Positions 8,306 through 18,200 of a DNA stretch of 64,000 bases are shown in pieces. Each line of letters opens with the position of its first letter. Position 1 is the stretch's first letter. The DNA comes from Pirellulales bacterium. GTDB lineage: Bacteria; Planctomycetota; Planctomycetia; Pirellulales; Thermoguttaceae. Both the position numbers and the translations under genes were made by a program. The stretch is taken from contig JAFGDS010000027.1 in NCBI GenBank assembly GCA_016931995.1, positions 1 to 64,000 on the forward strand, given 5' to 3'. Under the pieces are notes generated by a model that saw nothing but the letters and a program-made list of their open reading frames with translations, had not been told where the DNA came from and did no database searches.

Positions 8306-9304
8306 TCATACGTCCACGTCGGCTCCGTCGGGCTCTCGTTCGAGGCCGCCCTTGAAGAGCTTGCGCTGCAGGTTCGTATTGAACGCGGTCCAAGGGCTGT
8401 CGGTGTTCGGATCGTTGCGAAGCTGCTGCGAGAACAAAGCCAGCTTCGCGTCGAGGTTGTCGAGGTGGGCCAGGGCCACGGCCTCGAGCGTCATGGGCAG
8501 CTTGGGGCTGCCGAAGTCGTACTGCCCGTGGTGGCTCACCAGCATGTGCTTCAGCCGCAGCGCCTTCTCGCGTGGGAAGGGCTCGCCGGAGAGTTTTTGC
8601 GTCTCGGCCAGCTTGCCCTCCAGCAGACTGACGCCCATGACGACGTGGCCGACCAATTGACCCTCGTCCGTGTAGGCCAGGCCGCGGTCGTAGCTCAGCT
8701 CGTCGGTCTTGCTCATGTCGTGGACGAACGCGCCGGTCAGAAGCAGATCGCGATCGAGCTCGGGGTAGCAGGGCGCGAGGCGGAGGACCAGCTCCATCAC
8801 GGCGACCGTGTGGTCCAACAGACCGCCACGGTAGGCGTGGTGGTTCTTCACGCCCGCCGGGGCCAGCGTGAATCGGGCCATGAACGGCTCGTCGAGCAGG
8901 AAGCATTCGGCCAGGTTGCGCAGGTCCGTGTCCTCCATCGCCCGAAGCATCTCGCTCATGCGCAGCACGAGCCGGTCCACGTCGACGGCGGCCAGCGGCT
9001 GAAACTCGTCCTCGCTGACCGTGCCGGGGTCCACCCGCGAGAGTCTCGTGGCGATCAATTGCATGACGCCCTGGAAAAGCTGCGTCGAGCCCTCGACGCG
9101 GACGAAGTCGCCGTCCTCGAAGGAGTGGTACAGGGTCTCGCTGGCGTTCCACATCCGCGCGGCCAACGTGCCGGTGCGGTCGGATAGCTCCATCTGGAGG
9201 TACAGGTTGCCGTTGCGGTTGGGCCGAAGCTGTTTATCCGAAACGAGAAAGACCTCGTCCACGGTTTCCTGAGGGCCGAGCTGGTTGACGAAACGCCGGG
9301 TCAT
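8306..9304 (-). CDS. YhaM-type 3'-5' exoribonuclease (OB-fold + HD domain)
   Basis: This 332-residue protein has an N-terminal nucleic-acid-binding OB fold (about residues 15-90, with the strand pattern [17 protein letters not shown]). A metal-dependent HD phosphohydrolase domain follows (about 150-300), with His165 (GGLLDHT), the His195-Asp196 pair (GAFVHDMSK) and a conserved [12 protein letters not shown] segment. This order and length match the YhaM exoribonuclease family, which trims RNA and single-stranded DNA from the 3' end. GGAAAGG lies 7 nt before the ATG. The gene is divergent from proS. Confidence 0.9.
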   Translation of the reverse strand: MTRRFVNQLGPQETVDEVFLVSDKQLRPNRNGNLYLQMELSDRTGTLAARMWNASETLYHSFEDGDFVRVEGSTQLFQGVMQLIATRLSRVDPGTVSEDEFQPLAAVDVDRLVLRMSEMLRAMEDTDLRNLAECFLLDEPFMARFTLAPAGVKNHHAYRGGLLDHTVAVMELVLRLAPCYPELDRDLLLTGAFVHDMSKTDELSYDRGLAYTDEGQLVGHVVMGVSLLEGKLAETQKLSGEPFPREKALRLKHMLVSHHGQYDFGSPKLPMTLEAVALAHLDNLDAKLALFSQQLRNDPNTDSPWTAFNTNLQRKLFKGGLEREPDGADVDV

Positions 9305-9428
9305 ACGGGTCCTTTCCGAAGGGAGAAACGCGGTTCATCTCCGCCGAGATGCCCGATTCTAGGCGGTCCGTCCAGATCGGACAAGTGGACGCGGCAGGGC
9401 GAGCCAGCAGTGGCACTCGGCCCTGCCC

Positions 9429-9458
9429 TTGCCGGTCCCCCCGCTCATGGCCTAGAAT
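9429..9458 (+). promoter_or_regulatory. candidate sigma-70 promoter for proS
   Basis: TTGCCG at 9429-9434 and TAGAAT at 9453-9458 are separated by 18 bp, upstream of the proS ATG at 9511. The match is good for a -35/-10 pair in a GC-rich spacer, but it has been found only by eye. Confidence 0.45.
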
Positions 9459-9510
9459 GTCAGCTTTCGCATTCCTTATTCCGTCCTTTGCACGCCCCCC
9501 GGATACGCTC

Positions 9511-11283
9511 ATGTATTGGTCTCGCACGCTGATCCCCACGATGAAGGAAACGCCCGAGGGGGCGGAGATCCCCAGCCACGTGCTGATGCTCCGCGCGGGG
9601 CTGGTGAACCAGGTGATGGCCGGGGCCTACACGTATCTGCCGCTGGGGCTGCGGAGCCTCCGCAAGGCCGAACGGATCGTCCGCGAGGAGATGGACGCGG
9701 CGGGGGCGGTCGAGCTTCTGATGCCGGCCCTGACACCCTTGAGCCTGTGGGAGCAGACCGGCCGGGTGGCGGCTTTTGGCGACGTGCTGATTCAGTTCGC
9801 CGTGAAGCGGCAAAACCGCAAGGTGCACATGGCCCTGGGGCCCACGCACGAGGAAGTCATTACCGACCTGGTGGCCCACCAGGTCTCGAGCTACCGGCAG
9901 ATGCCGATCACGCTCTATCAGGTCCAAACGAAGTTCCGCAACGAGGAGCGGCCGCGGTTTGGCGTCCTTCGGACCAGCGAATTCCTGATGAAGGACGCCT
10001 ACAGCTTCAATCCGTCGGTGGCCTCGCTCGACGAGAGCTACGAGGCCATGTACGGGGCGTATTGCCGGATCTTCGACCGCTGCGGGCTGGACTACCTGGC
10101 CGTGGAGGCCGAGAGCGGGCCAATCGGGGGCGATGCCAGCCACGAGTTCATGATCCCGGCGGAAAACGGCGAGGACACGCTGGCCCACTGCCCCAACTGC
10201 GGCTACGCGGCCAATCTGGAGCGCGCCGAGGTGGGCGCCCGCGACGTGGTCCCGCCCGACGCGACGATGGTGAAGGTCCAAACGGTGGACACGCCCGGGG
10301 TCGGCTCGATCGCGCAGGTGTGCAACCTGCTGGGCTGCCGGGCCGAGGAGATGATCAAGACGCTCATTTACGTGGCCGACGGACGGCCGATCGCCGTGCT
10401 GTTGCGGGGCGACCGCGAGGCCAACGAGGGCAAGATCCGCCGCGCCGTGGGCGCCGAGCGGGTGGAGCTGGCCGATCCGGACGTGATCCAGAAGGTGACC
10501 GGCGCCCCGGTCGGGTTCGCCGGCCCGGTGGGCATGAAGGAAGACATCCCGCTTTGGGCCGATCGCGACCTGCTGGCCATGCGCAACTGCGTCACCGGGG
10601 CCAACAAGGCCGACGCCCACCTGACCGGCGTGAACCTGGGCCGCGACTTCCAGATCGCCCAGGACCACTTTGCCGACCTGCGCAACGCCGCCCAGGACGA
10701 TCCCTGCCCACGGTGCAGCAGCACGCTCAACCTGCGTCACGCCATCGAGGTGGGCCACGTGTTCAAGCTGGGCACGAAGTATTCCGACGCCCTGGGGGCC
10801 CGCTTCCTCGACGAGCACGAGCAGCTCCGCACGATCATCATGGGCTGCTACGGGATCGGGATCAACCGGATCATCGCCGGGCTGATTGAAACCAGCCACG
10901 ACGCGGCCGGGATCATCTGGCCCGTGGCTCTAGCCCCCTACGAGGTGACTCTCGTGCCGCTCAAAGTAACCGACCCCGAGACCCGCGAGGCCGCCGAGCG
11001 GTTGCACGACGAGCTGGCGGCCCTGGGCGTGGACGTGCTCTTGGACGATCGGGACGCTCGAGCGGGCGTGAAGTTCAATGACGCCGACCTGGTGGGCATT
11101 CCCCTGCGGGTCGTGCTGGGGCCGCGGGGGCTCAAGGAGGGCAACCTCGAGATCAAATGGCGTTGGGACAGCGAGCCCCAGATGATCCCGCTGGCCGGCG
11201 CGGCGGGCCGGCTGGCCGAGATGCTTGGCCAGGAACGCGCCGAGGCCACGCTATTTCGCGGCCGGACCGGGCGGGTGGGTTAG
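9511..11283 (+). CDS. proS: prolyl-tRNA synthetase, bacterial type with editing domain
   Basis: This 590-residue class II aminoacyl-tRNA synthetase charges tRNA-Pro. The N-terminus ([15 protein letters not shown]) is typical of the bacterial ProS group. Motif 2 is the [25 protein letters not shown] region and motif 3 the [13 protein letters not shown] region. Between them lies the inserted YbaK-like editing domain ([26 protein letters not shown]), preceded by a [14 protein letters not shown] segment. The C-terminal anticodon-binding domain ([11 protein letters not shown]...[13 protein letters not shown]) is complete. ATG 9511 was chosen over an upstream in-frame ATG because family proteins begin here. 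It is divergent from the YhaM-like gene and convergent with the ThuA-like gene. Confidence 0.97.
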   Translation: MYWSRTLIPTMKETPEGAEIPSHVLMLRAGLVNQVMAGAYTYLPLGLRSLRKAERIVREEMDAAGAVELLMPALTPLSLWEQTGRVAAFGDVLIQFAVKRQNRKVHMALGPTHEEVITDLVAHQVSSYRQMPITLYQVQTKFRNEERPRFGVLRTSEFLMKDAYSFNPSVASLDESYEAMYGAYCRIFDRCGLDYLAVEAESGPIGGDASHEFMIPAENGEDTLAHCPNCGYAANLERAEVGARDVVPPDATMVKVQTVDTPGVGSIAQVCNLLGCRAEEMIKTLIYVADGRPIAVLLRGDREANEGKIRRAVGAERVELADPDVIQKVTGAPVGFAGPVGMKEDIPLWADRDLLAMRNCVTGANKADAHLTGVNLGRDFQIAQDHFADLRNAAQDDPCPRCSSTLNLRHAIEVGHVFKLGTKYSDALGARFLDEHEQLRTIIMGCYGIGINRIIAGLIETSHDAAGIIWPVALAPYEVTLVPLKVTDPETREAAERLHDELAALGVDVLLDDRDARAGVKFNDADLVGIPLRVVLGPRGLKEGNLEIKWRWDSEPQMIPLAGAAGRLAEMLGQERAEATLFRGRTGRVG

Positions 11284-11315
11284 CAGACTATCTCATTCAA
11301 GACCCATTCCCACAA

Positions 11316-11384
11316 GTCATGCTGAGCGAAGCGAAGCATCTCGTCCGAAAACCACGGGAGATTCTTCGCTGCGCTCAGAATGAC
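11316..11384. repeat. dispersed hairpin repeat, GTCATGCTGAGCGAAGCGAA family, copy 2
   Basis: The left arm at 11316-11342 is identical to copy 1 (8214-8240). The right arm at 11358-11384 differs slightly. It lies between the convergent ends of proS (stop 11283) and the ThuA-like gene (stop 11393), where a strong hairpin could end transcription from both sides. The terminator role is inferred; no T-tract is seen. Confidence 0.88.
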
Positions 11385-11392
11385 CCATGGAC

Positions 11393-12217
11393 TCATCGTG
11401 GTTTTGAGATGGTCCTTGAGTTGGGCACGTCGCGGCCGAGGGCCCAGTGGATGCCGTTGACCAACAGGACACGAAAAGCCGGGGTCTTGAAGTCGTCGGG
11501 GTGGCCCAGCGAGGTGTAGAAAACGCGGCTTTTACCGGCCAGGCGGGTCCAGGCCACGGGCTCGGTCTTACCCTTGGCCTCGCCGTTAAGGAGCACCGTT
11601 GCCTCGCGGTCGATCGGTTTGACCAGGTAGAGCGAGCCGTGGCCGTGCCACGCGGCGGGCTCGACGCCCTTGAGAACCGGGTTCGCCTGGGCGCCGTCGG
11701 CCACGGTCACGTCGACGCCGGCCTTTTCGGGCCCGTAGCCGTGGTTCTCGCACCCGAGGACCTCGGGCACGAACTCCCACCAGGCCTCGTGGCCCTCGGC
11801 GGGCTTGCCGCGGACGGAGAAGGCGTGGTTGGCCGTGCGGATGCCGATGACCGGCTTGCCGGCCGCCAGATGGGCGCGGATCAGCTCAAGCTGTTCGGGC
11901 GTCAAGGCGCAACGGCGACAAAAAACCACGAGTCCGTCGGCGTCCTTTAGCGTTTCCAGCCCGGGGAAACGCATGGCTTCCAGCGGGCCCTCGCCCTGGA
12001 TCACCGTCGAGCGGAAGCCGAACTCTTGATCCAGGGCCTTGGCCAGCGGCGGAATCGTCTTGACGGCCTGGTAGTTGTCTGGATCGTCGGTCACCAGGAA
12101 GACCAGGCGCGGCTGCGCGGCCGGCTGCGACCCTGCGGCCGGTTGCTGGGCCGCCGGCGCAAACGAGGCGGAAACCAGCGACATCCAAAACGCCGCGGCG
12201 AGAATCATCCCTCGCAT
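11393..12217 (-). CDS. exported ThuA-like domain protein
   Basis: This 274-residue protein begins with a signal peptide (MRGMILAAAFWMSLVSASFAPAAQ, predicted cleavage after about residue 23) followed by a proline/alanine/glutamine linker. The mature part resembles ThuA-like trehalose-utilisation domains, a glutamine-amidotransferase-like fold: LVFLVTDDPDNYQAV, DGLVVFCRRCALTPEQ, GKPVIGIRTANHAF and, near the end, SRVFYTSLGHPDDF...VNGIHWALGR. These planctomycetal proteins are often annotated as putative glycosyl hydrolases; the true activity is unknown. GGAG lies about 7 nt before the ATG, and the start is only 20 nt after the stop of the giant gene, so the two are probably one transcript. Confidence 0.88.
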   Translation of the reverse strand: MRGMILAAAFWMSLVSASFAPAAQQPAAGSQPAAQPRLVFLVTDDPDNYQAVKTIPPLAKALDQEFGFRSTVIQGEGPLEAMRFPGLETLKDADGLVVFCRRCALTPEQLELIRAHLAAGKPVIGIRTANHAFSVRGKPAEGHEAWWEFVPEVLGCENHGYGPEKAGVDVTVADGAQANPVLKGVEPAAWHGHGSLYLVKPIDREATVLLNGEAKGKTEPVAWTRLAGKSRVFYTSLGHPDDFKTPAFRVLLVNGIHWALGRDVPNSRTISKPR

Positions 12218-12237
12218 GATTTGCTCCTTCGGGGATC

Positions 12238-15200
12238 CTACCAATCCGTCCAATGATCCTCGGGCAGGTACTCGAGGAAGGCGAGCGCGACGGCTTCGGG
12301 GGTGATCTTTTTCCTGTCGCCGGGGCTGCTGGAGTAGGCCGTGACCTGGTCGAACTTGAAGACTTCGTGGGCGTACCCCAGCGTGCCGTCGATGTCCGAG
12401 AGGCGCGCCCAGGACAGTTCCTGTCCCGATTCCGTGACGATATCGCCTTCGAGCAGGTCGGCCAGGGCGGAATCGTAGAGCCGGGCGACGTCGACCTTGC
12501 CCGGTTCGGGCGTTCCGATCCCCGCCATCACCTTGATTCTGTCGAACGAATACGCGCGGAACGAGTAGGCCGCCGCGCCGTCCGTTCGGTACAACTGCCC
12601 GTAGAGGGGCCTGCCGATATACGTGTCGCTTCCGGTCGTGTCGTACATGGTGGCGACGTCGTACCCACCCGACTGGGCGAACGCGGTGACGTTGCGGAAG
12701 AATTGCGCCTTCACCCAATGATTGGCCGAGTATTTCATCTCGGCGGTGTTTGGGGCGACGGTGAACGTGTCGTCGCCGGTCGAGTCGTACAGCCGGGCGA
12801 CGCTGTTGCCAGTGCCAAGCAAGTAATCGATATCGGCCGTGACTTTCTCGAACAAGTCGACGCGGTTGAAGTAGTCGGGGCCGGAGATCATGGAGTACAG
12901 CGGGTGCCCGTCGAAGAGATCGTTGACGGTCGAGGCGCCAAGGAGGGCGGAATCGAGACCGCCGGCGTTAGCCGTCGCGGAGTTGTACCGGAAGCCCTCC
13001 GCCCGGAGGAAGTAGGTATTGTCCGCGTCGTGGAGCGTGGCGTACGACGCGGAGTAGGCTCCGGCGGGTTCGGACTGGAAGTGGTCGTTGCCGGGGGAGT
13101 CGAAGAAGCTGGCCCGGTCGGTGCCGCCGGCGCCGGCGATGGCGTTTACCGTATGGAAGCCGTCGGCGGCCAGCTCGTAGCCGGGACCGACAAGCGCCGA
13201 GGATGTGGGCGTGCCGGTGAAGGTATCGTTGCCGGCCGAGCCGTACAACTTGGCGCGGTCGTCGAACGTGCCCGTGGATTGGGCATGGATCGAGGCGAAG
13301 CCATCGATCAGGATGTGGAAGACGCCGTCGGAGGCAAATTCGTCGCCGGGGGCGCACTGGCCGATTTCCGCCTGGCCCGGGGAAGCGACGAACAGGTTTT
13401 GGACGCCCGCGGAGGCGTGGAGCGTGGCGGTGTCCGTGCCGCCCGCGCCGGCGTGAACCTGAACCATCGGGAAGTTCTCGGCGCGGAGCGAATAGCCCGC
13501 GCCGGAGAGGACGCTTTCGACGGGCCCGCCGACGAACGCGTCGCTGCCGGTGGAACCGTGCAGGACGGCCGCGTCGGCGGGGTCGTTGCCGTCGACGACC
13601 GAGATGCTCTCGACGTTGACGACCTGGACGTTGAAGGCGCCGACGGCGTCCGCGCCGGCCAGGGAGGCCGTGCCCGGCGACATGGCGACCGCGTCGTCGC
13701 TACCGTCGACGGCGTGCAGAATGGCCACGTCGTTTCCGCCGCGTCCATCGAAGCTGATTGCGTTAACGGCCGTGCGCGGCAGGTAATACGTCGCGCCGTT
13801 GATGGCGACGCGGAACCGATCCGCTTCGACCCAGCATTCGAACACGTCGTTGCCGCTGGTGCCGGTCAGCCCGGCGGTGAAGTTGGTGATCGGCGGATCG
13901 GGCACGATTTCGACGCGATAGTCCTCGACCTCGCCGCTGGGCACGTAGCCGGTCGGGGCCACGCGATCGTTCGGATCGGAGCCGTCGTTGGCGCTGAAGC
14001 GGAACCGGGCGAAGGTCTGGCCCGTGGCCGCGTTGGAAGAGACGGGCAGCGCCAACAGGTTGTCGCCGGCGACGAGCGGCTGGCTGGCGAACACCTGTTC
14101 GTCCACGTCGTCCCAATCGCCGTCCTGGTTGTAGTCGATCCAGGCGTCGAGGTAGCCGGCGGCCGACGCCGCGACGGTCAACTCGGCGAAGGAACCGCGC
14201 CCGAGCACCGTATTGAACACCACGCCGTCCTCGTCGTCGCTCGCCGCGACGTCGTCGCCGGTGGCCGAGTCGTTCGGCTGCCCGTTCGTTTCGGCATCGA
14301 CGCCGGCGCCCAGGAAGAAGTCCGGCACGATGAGGTGGCGGGCGCCGTTGTTGGCCAGGAGCGTCGGGTAGGTTGGGTCGGGCGCGTCGCCGTAGTCGAG
14401 CTGCCCGTCGTCGTTGAGAATGACGATCTCGGCCTGGGACACGTCGAAGATGACCGAGCCGGAGGTCGAAAGGTTCAGGAGGAAGGACTCGTCCTGTTCG
14501 AGCTTCGTATCGCCGACGATCCGCAGCGTGATCGTCTGGGTGGTCTCCGGCTCGTTCGGCGTGGCAACGACAATCTCGTAGTCGTCGCCGTCGAAACGCC
14601 GCCAGACGACCAACTCGTCGGAGAGGCTTGGATACCAGTCGTAGGCCGGATCGTTGGAGACGTTCGTCGTGTTGCCGCTGCCGCGGAGTTCTCGCGTCAT
14701 GACGTCCCAGTTGCCGTTTACGTTGCTCTGCCACGTGACGCGTCCGTCCTTGACCTGGGGCTGCTGGTCGGTCGTGGAATTTTGCGAGATATTGACCGGC
14801 GCGAGCTTCGATTCGGCGTTGTAGTGGTAGATCTCCCAATCCATTCCGTCGTAACCCTGCCAGACGACGTCCATCCCGGAGATCTGCGGGTAGTAGTCGT
14901 TGGAGGTATTCGAGGTCACCTGCGTGGTCGCGCCCGCGGCGACGTCGTGGAGGAAGATCTCGTACGTGGCGCCGACGAGGCTTTGCCAGACGATCAGGTC
15001 GCCGTCGATCCGAGGCTCGCTATCGACCTGGCTGTTGGACGTGACGCGGACGACGTGCGGCGTGCCGTCCGGGTTTTCCGTGCCGTCGAAGACGAAGATC
15101 TCGATGTCCTCCGGCGCGGTGGTCATGGGGTTGCGGTAGCCGGTCCAGACGATGCGGTCGCCCGAGATCCGCGGCGTCATGTCGCCCGCGTCGTTGTCCG

Positions 15201-18200
15201 ATAGGTCGAGGCGGCTTTCGACCGGCTGGCCGATTTTCCAGGCGAAGACGTCCGTGTCGCCGTCGGCGTTGGCCCACCAGGTCACGTACGATCCGGAGAC
15301 CTGCGGGTCGAGGTCGCCGTAGCCGTTGGAAGTGACCGCGATGGCGGTCTGGCCGTCGTGGAACCAGACCTCGGCGTCGGCGCCCTCGCCGCTGGTCCAG
15401 ACGACGTGGGGACCGGCGCCGGTGTCGAAGACGGACGCGGCCGTGTCGGTGGTGTCGTTCGTGGTGAGCTGCGTGATGACGCCGGTTTCATGGTTGTAGA
15501 GGTAGATCTCCGAATCGTGTCCGTCAGAACCCTCCCAGACAACGTAGCGGCCGGATATCTGGTAGTCGTAATCGTTCGAGTCGTTGCTCGTGAGCGTCTT
15601 GAGGGTCCACGTCGGATCGGGGGGAGCCTGCGAGGGGAAGGTGACCGTGCCGCTGGCGGCGCGGTAGTCGTTGTCGGCAATGGTGGCCGCGTTGGGTCCC
15701 GTGCCGTCCTGCGTGGCGTAGTCCACCTGGACGGAATAGCCGAACGACTCCCGCAAGGTCAGGGTGACCTCGACGTTGGTCGTGCCCACGTTTCCTTCGA
15801 CAACCTCGACCTTGTCGATCGTGACGTGCGGCTTGCGGTAATTGCCGAAGTTGACGTTGGCGACGTGCTCGCTCTGTTCGAGGAAGACGGTGAAGAACCC
15901 GACGCCGTTGGCGTCTCGGCCGCCGAACGACCCGTCGGGGAGCGTCACGCCGGCGTAGGGATAAGTCGAGATCCAGCCGGTCGGCAACTCTTCCCGGACA
16001 ACGTACGACGTGAGCTGTCCCAGCAGGCCGGCGAACTCGTAGTAGCCGGTTTCGTTGACGTCCGTGGTGACGAAATCGTCCTCGCGTGTCACGGTGACGG
16101 GCTCGATGGGCGCGCCGTCGCCGTCGCGGTCGAGAATGCTGTTCTGATTGACGTCGAGATAGATGGTCACGCCGGGCACGCCGGGCTCCGTCGCGTCCTT
16201 GACGCCGTTGTTGTTGCGGTCCTCGAACTTGGTGCCGCTGATCTTGGCGTCGCCCTTGGTGATTTCGATCTGGTAGTCCTCGACCTCGCCGTCCGGCGCC
16301 TCGCCCAACGGGGAGAGATCGGGGCGGGAGCTGAGGCGGAACCGGATGAAGGTCTCGCCGCTCAGCGCGGTGGCCGGGATGGTCGCGGCGATTTCCTGGG
16401 TTCCATCGACCACGGGTTCGGCCGTGAGGATCTGTTCGCTGGGGCTGAAGACGCCGTCCTGGTTGGCGTCGATCCAGGCGTTCAGGTAGGCGTCCGTGAC
16501 GGCGCCGCCCATCGTGACCTCGACCACGAACCTGGCCACCAATCCGGAGACGATCTTCGCCGGCAGCCCGATGCCATCCTCGTCGTCCAAGCCGGCCAGA
16601 TCGTCGCCCAGCGCTTGGGCGTGCGGCTGGCCGTCGTATTCGACGTCGATGAAGTGGCCCAACAGCAGGCCGCTGCCGACGTTGTGGCGGACGGCCTGGT
16701 CGCCAAAACCGTCGAACCCACCGGCGGTGGTGGCCACTTTGCCGATCTCTTTGATGAGTCCGCTGCCGTCGTTGCCGGGGTCCGCGCTGGCGTCGAGCCG
16801 CGCGGAGAAGGTGCCCTCCGCGTTGATCGCGGTCACGACCGTTTGGGCGCGCGTGGCGTTCGGATCGACGGTGATGCGCAGATCGCGGCCGATCGGGTCG
16901 TATTCCACCTTGGCTTCGTCGCCGCTGGCGACCTGACTATTGTTGATGATGAAGACGTCGACGCCGTTGAGGTCGGCGCCCGGCGCGACTGCCGTCAGGC
17001 GAAGGTCGTTGTTGGCGCCGTCAAGCTCGACGAGCGCCGAGGCGGGGCCGTCCTGGGCCACCGTGCCGTAGGTCTGCGGCGCGTCGCCGTAGTCGTTGGG
17101 CGTCGCGACGATCAAGATCTGGTAGTCCTCGACCTCGCCGTTGGGCGCGCTGCCGGTGGGCAGGAGAACCTCTTGGGAGCTCAGGCGGAACCGGCCGAAC
17201 GTGAGGCCCTCGACGGCGTCGGCCGGGACCGTCACGACGAGGTCGTTGACGCCGGCGGCAAGCGGCGTGCCGCGGAAGATCCATTCCGGATCGTTCTCGT
17301 CCGTGCCCCAGCCGTCGTCGCCGTTGAAGTCGATCCAGGCGTTGAGATAGCCGCCGGCCGTCGAGGCGGTGACGCGGACGGAGACGGTCTGGTTGGGCTG
17401 GAAGACTTCGAGGAAGGAGACGCCGTCCTCGTCATTGACCACGCCGCCGGAGCCGGTGGGTCCGTTGAGGTCGTCGCCCAGCGCGGCGGCGTGCGGCTGT
17501 CCGTCAAGCTCTTCGTCGACGTACTGTCCCAACCGGAGCGAGCCGCCCAGTTCGTGCGAGGCGCCGTCGTCGACCACGAGAGTTGGGTACGGGGCCGGGG
17601 CATCCCCGTAGTCGACGAGCGACTTGACGATGACCATGCGGTAATCCTCGACCTCGCCGGTCGCGGCCTCGCCGTAGGGTGAGTCGACGCCGTCGCGGCT
17701 GTAGCGGAACCGCAGGAACGTCTGGCCCGCGTCCAACGCGATGGGCTCGCCCGTGTCGGGGTCGGTCCAATGCGTGGGCACGGCGAACGTGACGGTGTTC
17801 TTTCCGCGGCGCAGCGACTTGTTGTCGAAGATCTGCTCGCCGGGGTCGTCCCAATCGCCGTCCAGGTTGAAGTCCGCCCAGGCGTCCAGCACGCCGCCGC
17901 TCTTCGAGGCCGTCACGGTGAGCGTCGCGTCGCTGCCAATCAGCAGAGCCGAGGGCAGCAACACGCCGTCGTCGCCGACGTCGCCCGCGGCGTCCTTCGG
18001 GATCGGGTTCCCGTCCTGGTCGCGCGACAGCTTGGCGTCCTTCTCGCCGGTCACGCTTGCGCCGAGGTAATACCCGCCGATGAGCATGTGCCGGGCGCCG
18101 TCCTGTGCCAGAAGCGTTGGGTAGTCGGTGGCGTCGCCGTAGTCGAACTCGGAGATGGCCACGACGAACTGGGTCGTGTTGTCTTGACGGTTCGCCCGCA

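Noticed and set aside
12241-13890. RTX/hemolysin-type calcium-binding repeats at the giant protein C-terminus
   Set aside because: GNDTF-like stretches recall RTX, but the units are about 60 residues long, lack GGxGxDxLx nonapeptides, and have a different cap.
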